Below are positions 55,420 to 64,000 of a stretch of DNA of 64,000 bases, in pieces (the first letter of the stretch is position 1; the number at the start of each line of letters is the position of its first letter). A model generated the notes under the pieces. The model ran no database searches. It was not told the DNA's origin and saw only the letters and a program-made list of their open reading frames with translations. A program made the translations under genes and the position numbers. The stretch spans positions 942,001 to 1,006,000 of the forward strand of contig WPIO01000093.1 in the NCBI GenBank assembly GCA_009760855.2. Direction: 5' to 3'. This DNA comes from Cristatella mucedo (lineage: Eukaryota > Bryozoa > Phylactolaemata > Cristatellidae).

Positions 55420-58400
55420 TCATATATAATTCATTTGTATACACCCTGAGAGAACTTGGTCTCTATTCAGGCGCTTCACATATGGCACGGGGATCGAGCC
55501 CACGACCTCGGTCGGGGCAAGCACTTTGACCACTGGGCCAAACCAGCTCGCATTGGCACGTGTACTTTCGACGTCGTCTCGGGGTCTTCAAGCTCGACGA
55601 ATTGACGAGCTGCACACCCGTATTACCGGGTCACGTCTCGGCACGGTGAGCTCGCAGCGTTCTTTGGGACTGCGTCTTTCGTTCGCGTTGTGCTCCCAAA
55701 GGAAGTAACTCGCTGCCGACTGACGTCACGACGTATCTTGGCTTGACGGCATTTAAACAGAAGCTAAAAGCGAACCCGTTCCTCGGAGCATTTTTTGGTT
55801 CCTTATTTATTGTCCTCTGTATGCTAATGCAGTGTCAATTATCTCCGTCTGCAACTCGACAAAATCGGAGAGACTACATGGATGTTACGCTGGAGAATTC
55901 TCCATACCGCACTCAAAGCCTAAAAAGCTCAAAGCCTACAGTTTTTGGTGCGCATACGGTAGCCATAAGACTTCATATCACGCTAAAGATAGAAAGCTAG
56001 AAGGATAATAATAATAATAATAATAATTCACTTGATAAAGCGCCCTCAGAGAACTTAATCTCTCTCTAGGCGCTTTACATTTGCTGTAAAGGATAGCTGG
56101 ATTGCGAGGGCAGTCGGGAAAGAGAGCAGCACGGAAGTAGCAGCTCAGGACGGCTAGCAAGGATGTGCCGCTGCCTGGTGCAGGAGAGTAGATGTAGTCA
56201 CGTAAGCTGATGCACAAGCAATTAGTAAGCAATACTACTACTACTAATGAATTTGATATAATGCCCTCAGAAAAATCAATCTCTTTCTAGGCACTTTATA
56301 TTTGCTGCAAAGGAAGCACGATCGTATCGATCGACGCGTTCCTTTTGCTGAACGTGTAAAGTACTTAAAAAGAGATTTAGTTCCCTCGCCGTGCAGACCG
56401 TATTGTGCCCCTTCGCAGATGGACAACCCGCAGCAGCTCACAAACGTCGCTTAAGGGACGCAGCCCACCACGAGAAAGCTCAAAACTGCGGCCTCTGACT
56501 CGGCCGTCGCCGCCCGTTCTGCAATATTTCCGGAAAGCTGCTTGCTTGGCGGCAGTTCCCGTCCGGGGGCCGCGGCCCGCCCGCCCTTCTCCACGCCGTA
56601 CGCTCTCGCTGACTCAATACCCAGCGGGCGGCCCTACCAACTTTCTACTTTACATCCTTTTCCGAAAAGCTACTGATTTTCGTAAGAGATTGCGGGATGA
56701 CCAACAGCCGTTCAAATTTCGCAATACAGAGGGACCGGAGAGTGGTCTGCTTTGGGACTGAACGCCGGAAAAAAAGAGAGAATTCCGCCCTCGCTCTCGC
56801 TTCCAGTTCGCTCCTCCCCCCAAACCTCCGGCTTGCCGATCCAGCGCTCTACCTGCGATCGAGCTGACAAGGACTACTCACTTTTCGCTCCACGTTCAAC
56901 TCGGAGCTCGGGGCGAAAGCGGTGGCTTAAAATCTGCGCTCGCACGCGCGCGCGCTTGATCCGATTCCCGACGTACTTCGCGAGAGGCCGCTGCATGCAG
57001 GCTCGTACTTGCACATGCCGCGCCAGCCGCAACCGACCGCTTTTCCGGCGGCAGCGCTCGGCGAAGCTAAACCCCGACGACGTATCGGCATTTCGCGCGA
57101 TCGCCGCCGCACTGCGATCTAGCTGACAGACGAAGCACTGCACGCACTCGCAGCGCATGGATCGCGTCGAAGCATCGAGCGATCAAGCGTACGTATACAC
57201 TCACCGTTCGTATACAGTCCGAGCGGAGGCTGCAGATCGGTCGTGCTAGACACCGGGTACACGGTCTGCACGCTGCTGGACGCGTTTCCAACGAATACGG
57301 TGTTGCAGTCTAAACAAAGCCGCCGCGGAGCGCTACGCGAGCGTCCTCTACACGCCTCAGTGCCGCGACAAGTAGCGCGCTAGGGCCGTCGGCGCTCACT
57401 TTCCAGCGAGCTGCCTACCTAGAGTAAGACTAGCCAAGCGTCAGCTGCATTCGCTTGGCGCGCGCGCCGTCGCCTGCATCCGTCCTCGCGGACGGCGGCG
57501 AGCGCCCTTTCGCGAGCTCGATTGGAGTACGCGCCCTGCGTGCAGCGGCTCTACGTCGGATTCTCTGGGTGTAATTCCTCGGGCAGCGCGCGTCTTGCCG
57601 GGGTGATTCTTTTTTTGCCCACTGCAAGCGGCGATGATAGCCATAAAGGCTCTCCCCCTCTGCATAAGCGAGCTTGTTGAATCCAACAACCTTCAGCTAA
57701 GCCTGACATTGGTGAGCGGGTACCTTTTTGAGCGCTGCCAGAATAAAAGGAAAAGTGTCCTCGCTGTTTCGGTCGTCGGGCGGCCTCGTAGCAGCCGCGA
57801 GCCACGTTTAGTCTAGCGCAGCCTTCGGCTGACGCTACCCTACTAGTCAATCGATCGCCGCGTGTCATTTATCTAGACTTTTCATCTCCAGCGAGCAATG
57901 AATAGTAGCTCTTCGACGACTAATCAACTGGCTTTGATGCAAAAATAAGGTTTCCGGCTAATATTTAGCCAGGCTTGCAAGTTCCTCAAAAACTATGCTC
58001 TATTAGCCGTGGTATATTTTAGTAGATTGTTATTATTGTTGCTATGGTTCTCAAACTCCCCGAACCCTCCCAAGCGTCCCTCGGCAACTTACAGCACAGT
58101 GAGCAAAGATCAGCAGCCGGACAGCATTCGGCGGCTTCATTCGCCATTCGACTGTGTACGATGCGTCTGCTATTGCTGCTTTTACTTCTTATATATTTCG
58201 TTATTTCTAATAGGCCCCACCTGCAATTTCGCACTTGATCTGATAATGGTAAGCAGCTAACATGGCACCCCTGCAACGCGAACTTTAGCATCCGGCGTCA
58301 GGCGTACTGCTGTACTGCGAAATGGCCTTATGACACTCTTGACTAGCGGATGCAACGCATCGTCGTCCACTTCCTGCCGCCGCACAAACATCTCGCCCAA

Positions 58401-61400
58401 ACAAAGAACGCTCTCCATGAGCCTCTCATTTCGCGTAAAGAGGGTTAGGTTGCCCGGCGGCCTCTGATTTGAACACTGAGTCATCAATTTGTCTGTTCGC
58501 TAGCCAAATTGAAGCGGTGTCGTTATGATGAAAGCCATTCAATTTTAGTCGATGAACTATTTGCTTCCCTCGACGTAAGTGAATCGAGAGTGAATAATAG
58601 TTAAGTCGAGAACCAGAGTGTTTTTAGTGACAGCAGCATTCGTTGACATACCGTAGCATCAGACGATGACGTAGGGAGAAAGGGCTTGTTCGCCTCAGGC
58701 ATGAACCTAAGACCCTTAACATAGATTAAAGCTACGTAGCCACTCGAAAGTATCGCGAACCTGCGAAGGGCGCCCCATAAAGTCCTGTGACCATCATTGA
58801 TGCTATCACTCATTCACCTCCGTTCTATGTGCTTGAATCGCGTGACTGCAGCCAATTGTTATTTTGTAAACCACGGTGGCCTGGTGCCTCGAACCCATGG
58901 CTCGAGCCTCTGTACGCTGGGGTTTAATCGGGCTTGAGAATATTTCATCGGGTACTTCCAGAGCAGCTGAGAGATATCTCAATCGTCCGATTAGCTTTGG
59001 AGTCCTCACACTCGGGAAGACGCATCGGTTAGCCAAACGAGTGTAATCAAAGTGGAAGCACAAACGCGCAGATAACTTTGACATGGCTAAGCTTTGCTCC
59101 AGTTGTCCCATTGTCAATCCTAGTCTGGCTTACCAGTTTGTTAAGTTTATTTAATGGGTCACCTTTCAACTCCATAAAACCACGAGGACTAAGTGGATGT
59201 TACGCTGAAGAGTTTCCTACAGCTTACTCAAAGCCAAAGCTTTCAGTGCGCATACGGCAGCCAATATACATAGTCTCACGCGAGGCAGAGAAAGAGAAAG
59301 GAATAGCTGAGTCAGTAGGGCAGGTGACAAAATTAGTAGTAAAGAAGCAGCAGCTGAGGACGACTGGCAAGGATGGGCCTCAATCGGTACGAGCAGAGAA
59401 GATATCGTTGCGTTAGAATTGTAGAGGAGAGTTCTTTATCCTAATACCTGCAGAGCAAAATGTTTTGTAGCCAACGGTCTTTAAGTGAATGAATGGAACA
59501 GCTAATTTATTGTCTGCAGATATTAACAATAATACATTTGCATAGCGCCCTCAGAGAATCGAGTCTCTTCATGAGCACTTTTCAGGTGCTGTATAGAAAG
59601 AATCACCAAACTATTAGTAGTGCATCCGCAAGCAGCAGGCACAGTGTAAGTAGGTACATACACACGAAGAAGGAATTACACAGACTGTGGTTTTTGTTTA
59701 TGTAGACCGCAGTCGGTGACAGCACCTAAATGTTGTTATCTGCCAGTACTAGGCTGGGTGGCCCTCCCGGCCACCGGTTAGGCAATCGGAGCGCAGCTAG
59801 GCGTTGGCAACGGCGCCAACGAATGAGAGCGCAGCGTTCCGGTACCGCAGAGGACAGAAGCGGGCGACGTCTGCGGCGGGCAGTAGTGCTTCCGCCGGCT
59901 GTGAGTGTGGAGAAAATAAACTGGTGGTGTTCCTCGTTGGCTAGCGTGCTGTGCCGCTCGCGACGACAATTTAGACTACACAGACCCACCAAAAGCTAAA
60001 GTAGACAAGTCAGCTAAGTTTCTTTTTGAATGTCGTCATGTTAGGGTACGCTGTGACCTGCGTCTGTAGTGAGTTTCATTCTTTAGGAGCACACGAACTT
60101 AAAGCACGGCCTCCAACGGTTTTGAGGTTCGTATGAGGTATGGCTAAGCGATTCGAGTCAGAAGAGCGGGCTGTATTATTCTTCGCTTGATGGGGGAGCA
60201 GTTCTGATAGGTAGCCTGGAGCCAAAGAATGAAAGGGCCTAAACGGAAGTGACAGAACCCCAAAGTCGATCCGCTGCTTGATTGGAAGCCAGTGCAGGTC
60301 GGCGAGAAGTGGTATGATGTGGCAACTGCGACGCTAACGACAGACAAGCCTAGCTGAGGAGTTTTGCACCACCTGTAATCGCTTGATCGCACATGCCAGT
60401 AGGCCGGCAAGCAGTGAGTTACAGAAGTCAAGAAGGGATGTCACAAATGCATGGACCAACTTAGACGTGGTATCCTTATCTAAACAAGCCCGAATTTGAG
60501 AAATGTTATGTAGCAGAAAGTAGGCAGACTTGATTGTGGAGCTGATGTGGTCGTCTAACGAGAGGTCGTCTAACGAGACCTTAATGTGCTGACTCCGTGC
60601 ATGTCGTCTAACGAAAGGTCACTTTGGAACATAACAACTAGATTTCGAGCCGATTCAACTGGAGATATGCTAGCAGAGCCAATTTTGAGCGTCAGCCTTT
60701 CCAATTTGGGAATCACACTGGGTTTGCCCATAACTAGTAAGTTAGTTTTATCATCGTTTAGTTTTAGAAAATGTGCTGCCATTCATGTGCGGATGTCATC
60801 GATACATGCTGGAAGTGAGTTGAGAGAATTCGAGGTGCTCGAAGGCTGGGAGGGATCAAAGCAAAGGTACAACTGAGTGTCATCCGAATAGTAGTGAAAG
60901 CCTAGATTGTGCTTGGCAATCACATCAGCAAGAGGGGGAGACGTTCGTCATACACCCTAGGCAATGCTGCCTCCGTGGAGTAATTAGCTCTAAAACCAGA
61001 CTAGAACTTACTAGCTAGGTGTGAAGTTTCAATATATGAAATCAGCTGGTCTACTACGACTCGTTCCAATGTCTAGATAGGAGTGGTAGAAGGGAGACTG
61101 GGCGGAAGCTGCTCAAGTTCTCTTGGTCTAGTATTGATTTCCTAATTATAGTTGATCAGATCCTGCTAGCAAGTTACAGTCGCAATAAAGAGCTAACCAT
61201 TTCACAAAAGCTGTCACTATAACCCGAAGCAAACTGGGTCACACTTCAGTGAGGTATGTTACAATCTATTTAAATGGCTCTCGGTCGTCCGGAAGCCCTC
61301 GAAATATGGGGAACCTCGGGATTCGGTCTTAGGTTCGCTTCTTTTTAATATCTGTACTCTGCCTGTAACTAATTGCACCCCACACAATCTTTGTTGTTGT

Positions 61401-63946
61401 TTCCACGTCGAGCGGGCTCAGATGAACCTTCAAATGACCTTGCTCTGCATTTGACTCAAGACCTCGCTTGCACCCTGTATCGATGACCTTTTCACTTGCA
61501 AGGCCACTAGCATCGTGAAGCTTAACAACGATAAGACTAACAGAACAGTTATGGGCAAGCCTATAGTCACCCTCAATGTGCAAGACCTCTATGTCAAGTT
61601 TTTTCCTCTAGCATCGCTCCAGCGTCGTCTGTCCGTAATCTGGACGCGCTGTTCCAAAATGACTTGTCGTTGGATGAGCTCATTACCTCCACTTGTCAAT
61701 GGGCCTAATTCCTGCTAAGTAAGAATGCCAAAATTGAGACCTTCTTAGACAAGAGTATGACAGCTAAACTAGTTCACGCCATTGTGACATCGCCTCTCGA
61801 CGGATGCAATTTCCTTTATCCAGGGCTCTTGGCCCGTGCCGTTATTGGAGTGCAACTGGTGCTAAACATGACCGCTTGTCTAATCTGTCATCAATAACGA
61901 AGCTGCCACGATACACCACTTCTGTCTGAGCTTCACTGGCTCCCTAAACAGTGTCAAATTGACATCAAGATTCAGTCTCTGGCTTTTGTGTCCCTTCACT
62001 CGCTTGCACCAGCCTACCAATCCGACATCGTTGCTTCTTCAGTCACGTGCTCTCGAACCATCCTCTCCTCTGCTGCCAGTCCTCCCCGCGCCACTCACAC
62101 TAAATTGAAGTCTTTCTGCGATCAGGCTTTCGGTTCGTATGCACGAGGGTCTCCACCATCACTTGCCACCAGCTTTTGACATGAACCGCAATGACTTTGC
62201 ATCATTGAAGTCTTAGCTAAAGAGGCATCTTTTCGGCTCAGCATTCCCTGCGTCCCAGCGAACTTGTCTTATCTGTTCCTGTGTGCATTATTGACTTCCC
62301 TGTGCGTGACTCAGTTCGCGTACCATGGGTTCAGCCATGGATCCAGCTTAACAGCGGCCCTAGTGCCTTTATTTGTGCTTTTCATGCTGGTCTAAGAACA
62401 ATGCCTGTTGCTTTTGCATGCTTGTGTAAGCACAATATCTTGCTCGACGTTAACTGTTGCATCTCTCGAAGCGATTTCTAGAGCACCCAGATAGAGATTG
62501 GGTTCTCATGGGGCGCAATAGAGTAGGCTTATTACTATTGTTAATCTAATGGCAACAGAGCTGACCCCTGCTTTTGTACGCAGGTTATTTTTGTGTTAAT
62601 AAATTCCTTAAAAACTGAATGTCTGCACTAATCGCGACCGAATGCGAATTCTTGATTTATTAGGCAAAGATTCTTAGATTGACCTAGTCTACCTTGCATG
62701 TTCATGTAGTGTCACCGGTATGTCAGTAGACACGTGTACTTGAATTTGCCTTAAGTCTGTTACATCAGGCTCCAACTTTCGTAACCCGGGGCATATGACT
62801 ATGCTCTAGCTCTCTTCAGTTTTCATGCCGTGCAAAAGATTTCTACAGCTTCTGATTCCGGCGGTGCTGTACAATTTCCTACACTTCCTTTGGCTCAACA
62901 ACGTGCTGGAATCACTCCGCAGGAGGCCAGGATAGCTGTACATAGCTCCCGGATAGCTGAAATGGGTTGAACCGTGGCATGAGCTTTAAATAGGTCAATC
63001 GGTGTTCCAGTACATAGTAATTTTAAAATACAGCATGATGGAAGCTTCATGATTCAGCCAATCTGAATTAGAGTGACAAGAGGCTTTATATAGGCCAATA
63101 TTCCAGTGGACAGTAATTTCCAAAGAAGTGTCAAGAGTTTTTAATAAACCAATTGACGTTCCACTAAACCAGAGGTGGCTCACCGTGATTACCTTCCTGA
63201 ACTCAAGACTTGCTTGAGAGGCAGCGCATAAAGGCAAAGAGTGACCTGCACAGCAAACCCAGGCCCAGCGCATCGAGATAGCTATCTTAAAGTCGGATGA
63301 GTTAGCCTGACCATAAAGTGGTACTAAACAGGGGTTTATACTCAACTACTCTATCGCAAGATCGGATTAACTGCCGATAGCTCTAGTTCAGTTTTCAGGG
63401 TTCACTGCAGTTCAATGCTGGCTATCATAAACTTTCAGGAATCTAATGCTAGTGTGGCTCAGCGTTAGATCCCACGCTAGCGTTATGGGGGCGATCTTCT
63501 GATTGGCTGCGAAATAATTCGGTTAAACCTTTCCTATCAATACAATGGATTGAGATGGTTTAACGGCTGCAGTATCGTTGACTGGCGCTTGGCAGCAAAC
63601 CGTCGGGCACCGGTACACCTATACTGGTCAGCAGTGGTGAGCTCTCGAAACAATCAAGGCGCTTGACGAACTTACAGCTCAAGTCAGGTACACACGTCCT
63701 ACTGCTGATCTCCAGAGTCGACGCCCAAGCAGGGCACTGACAAACGCAGTATCCTGCGGCACTCGCTCGCCGGTCGGAGCAGTAGGAGTCCTGGCAGTTG
63801 GAAGCCAAAGTTGACCAGAACCTGTCGGGCCTAGGGAGGTCGCGGTCCACCACTAGATCTGGTCTGGCCGGTACGGCTAGGGCGGCAGCCAGAAGCAACC
63901 ACCGGGTTGGCAGCCGGTGGTCACTGCTGCCATAAGGGCTCCTCAT
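50721..63946 (-). CDS. sha: Shavenoid-like single-pass membrane protein
   Basis: Exons (minus): 63946-63676, 57309-57205, 54890-54715, 54561-54426, 53963-53554, 51890-50721. All borders are GT...AG and the phases (1,1,0,1,0) agree; the 2268 nt give 755 aa. Residues 1-30 contain a hydrophobic signal segment (WLLLAAALAVPA). A Cys-rich start (YCVCQCPAW ... TCVPDLSYCNTVF) is followed by an ectodomain of about 150 aa with GSWQPLAALG, FAVRDNGQDMFLQWLPQG, GKIVQVQLGC and LPYCVAVKF. The order C-x-C-x-C, GW/GSW, F-x-R/V-D-x-G, FLQW, L-V-H/Q-x-x-C, PCVAF matches my memory of insect Shavenoid, an actin-linked protein needed for epidermal hairs. A transmembrane helix spans about 254-278 (YFVAIVCVLGAAVFLTALTC), then a CCLKTRK stop-transfer. 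The 480-aa cytoplasmic tail is disordered and Gly/Pro-rich, with a nine-proline run and a KKRRRSRSARR cluster. Identity rests on pattern, not alignment. Confidence 0.65.
51891..53553. other. GC-rich intron 5 of the Shavenoid-like gene
   Basis: Contains a CT microsatellite (52079-52109) and very GC-rich DNA with long but unconvincing frames on both strands (for example minus 52272-52868). An additional cassette exon here cannot be excluded. Confidence 0.4.
53554..53963 (-). CDS. Shavenoid-like exon 5: transmembrane exon
   Basis: Acceptor ccctcag, donor GCGCAG/GTACCG. Encodes VPEAAPTTSPVMTAAPGAAF, the membrane helix, CLKTRKVLRGRDEMVVFAVT and a Gly/Ala-rich stretch ending SQAYRAQ in phase 0. 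If the donor were skipped, the frame would run to a stop at 53416. Confidence 0.7.
54426..54561 (-). CDS. Shavenoid-like exon 4
   Basis: Acceptor ctcttccag, donor GCAG/GTAGGG. Encodes WLPQGQSSVVAGKIVQVQLG and ALRLPYCVAVKFKGRDA. Confidence 0.75.
54715..54890 (-). CDS. Shavenoid-like exon 3
   Basis: Acceptor ctctttccag, donor CTGCAG/GTGGGC. Encodes NGSASSRPVPAASMLACSNY and DGSWQPLAALGLASTPFAVR, ending DMFLQ in phase 0. Contains a second sequon (NGS). Confidence 0.75.
55318..55432. repeat. TA/TG compound microsatellite
   Basis: (TA)n, (TG)8, (TA)n. Confidence 0.95.
55432..55555 (-). mobile_element. SINE-2 copy in Shavenoid-like intron
   Basis: 'gagagaacttggtctctatt', 'caggcgcttcacatatggca', B box 'gatcgagcccacgacctcgg', A-box end 'ccactgggccaaaccagctc'. 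Close to the copy at 25918-26062. Confidence 0.75.
55690..56395. mobile_element. Mosaic of LINE-A and LINE-B fragments
   Basis: Plus-strand LINE-B-like 'gctcccaaaggaagtaactc' ... 'ggcatttaaacagaagctaa' (55690-55800). Reverse LINE-A end 'atggatgttacgctggagaa' (55868-56000). Reverse LINE-B tail with AAT repeat (56005-56095). Reverse LINE-A piece 'gtagcagctcaggacggcta' (56100-56215). Reverse LINE-B tail (56240-56315). Plus LINE-B tail piece (56350-56385). Confidence 0.65.
57205..57309 (-). CDS. Shavenoid-like exon 2
   Basis: 105 nt, acceptor tttgtttag, donor G/GTGAGT. Encodes CNTVFVGNASSSVQTVYPVS and DLQPPLGLYTN; one N-glycosylation sequon (NAS). Confidence 0.7.
57598..57685 (+). mobile_element. 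SINE fragment, palindrome family
   Basis: Body only: 'gcccactgcaagcggcgatg', 'atagccataaaggctctccc', 'gcgagcttgttgaatccaac'. Confidence 0.55.
57690..59185. other. Intron 1 of the Shavenoid-like gene, unassigned part
   Basis: A minus-strand frame at 58257-58487 has good amino-acid diversity (RNERLMESVLCLGEMFVRRQ, DDALHPLVKSVIRPFRSTAV) but no family or splice borders I can assign. Otherwise no gene is seen. Confidence 0.35.
59190..59520 (-). mobile_element. LINE-A 3' fragment
   Basis: 'ggatgttacgctgaagagtt', 'cagctgaggacgactggcaa' and 'cagctaatttattgtctgca', the reverse LINE-A 3' order. Confidence 0.7.
59526..59590 (-). mobile_element. LINE-B 3' tail
   Basis: 'catagcgccctcagagaatc' after a short AAT run; only the end is present before other sequence intervenes. 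Confidence 0.55.
59704..59978 (+). mobile_element. LTR-like insertion in LINE-B
   Basis: About 275 bp between LINE-B pieces, with TGTAG near the start, CTACA near the end, and an AATAAA (about 59914) roughly 60 bp before the end. The layout matches the solo LTR at 10071-10379. Target duplication was not found. Confidence 0.35.
59979..61170 (-). mobile_element. LINE-B copy reaching into reverse transcriptase
   Basis: Reverse order: 'tttctttttgaatgtcgtca', 'gaggttcgtatgaggtatgg', the LHWLP region (60290), FLKLNDDKTNLLVMGKPSV (60720-60780), a YADD-like region written as 'ccgaatagtagtgaaagcct' (60885), and 'tctcgttccaatg...' at about 61070. A small tandem duplication 'cgtctaacgagaggt' occurs at 60550-60620. 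Confidence 0.75.
61255..62540 (+). mobile_element. LINE-C, third related family, 3' part
   Basis: Starts in the block before the catalytic loop ('gattcggtcttaggttcgct'). It encodes LNNDKTNRTVMGKPIVTLN, VTSPLDGCNFLYPGLLARAV and ELHWLPKQCQIDIKIQSLAF, then a 3' end 'agcacccagatagagattgg', 'gcgcaatagagtaggcttat'. It is parallel to LINE-B but clearly diverged in both coding and tail, hence a separate family. Confidence 0.7.
62541..63550. other. Upstream part of Shavenoid-like intron 1, no element seen
   Basis: No open frame with domain or splice support. A dispersed word 'ttccag(t/g)...cagtaattt' recurs at about 63003 and 63103, suggesting a short local duplication. Confidence 0.4.
63676..63946 (-). 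CDS. Shavenoid-like exon 1: signal peptide and Cys-rich start
   Basis: 90 codons plus one base. ATG at 63946, hydrophobic core within the first 30 residues, then eight cysteines including YCVCQC. The donor T/GTAAGT joins to AC of the next exon to give tyrosine. Confidence 0.7.
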
Positions 63947-64000
63947 CTTACTCCTTGCGTTCAGCTATTTTGCTCATCGACGGCATCGTTTTCGGGCTCT

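Noticed and set aside
63560-63675. Extension of the Shavenoid-like first exon to the stop at 63560
   Set aside because: A strong GTAAGT donor at 63675 joins in phase to the exon at 57309, whereas the extension lacks family-like sequence.

Overview
This is a stretch of animal nuclear genome, most probably a bilaterian invertebrate. Genes are split by introns with canonical GT...AG borders, simple repeats and degraded retrotransposons are dense, tRNA-derived SINEs are present, and nothing looks like a bacterial operon. Coding exons and gene starts sit in very GC- and CpG-rich blocks (about 22.5-25.1, 27.7-30.6, 37.6-39.7, 50.2-55.1 and 56.4-57.6 kb). They are separated by AT-rich, repeat-filled DNA. 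Many long open frames in the GC-rich blocks are composition artefacts.

Three genes can be modelled through splice sites that keep frame. (1) Plus strand, 37842-43883: a PNPLA8-type calcium-independent phospholipase A2 gamma in six coding exons (739 aa), with oxyanion loop DGGGTRG, lipase motif GVSTG and catalytic DGG. (2) Minus strand, 63946-50721: a six-exon, 755-aa single-pass membrane protein whose extracellular part resembles the insect protein Shavenoid. (3) Minus strand, 30598-22885: a three-exon, 531-aa low-complexity protein I do not recognise, with a perfect CRE upstream of its start. One further well-bounded minus-strand exon (1186-761, Gln/Pro-rich) belongs to an unidentified gene. 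A possible first exon of another plus-strand gene lies at 35311-35394 beside a TCTCGCGAGA promoter motif.

The rest is mostly transposon debris. There are three related non-LTR retrotransposon families with CR1/L2-type reverse transcriptase remains (called LINE-A, -B and -C here), and two tRNA-derived SINE families, one carrying a 24-bp palindrome. Other elements are a solo LTR with a perfect 5-bp target duplication, a decayed hAT transposase gene split by later insertions, and a 187-bp hAT miniature element of the SPIN ('Space Invader') type with a perfect 8-bp target duplication. A diverged satellite of about 16 units (period near 170 bp) fills 10.8-13.7 kb.

Region by region: 0-1.2 kb Gln-rich exon; 1.2-10.8 kb SINE and LINE debris; 10.8-13.7 kb satellite; 13.7-22.5 kb LINE/hAT nest; 22.5-30.7 kb unknown gene with a LINE-filled intron; 31-37.6 kb repeats and a possible small first exon; 37.8-44.5 kb PNPLA8; 44.7-50.1 kb SPIN, SINE and LINE elements; 50.7-64 kb Shavenoid-like gene with repeat-filled introns. 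The genes share no obvious pathway.
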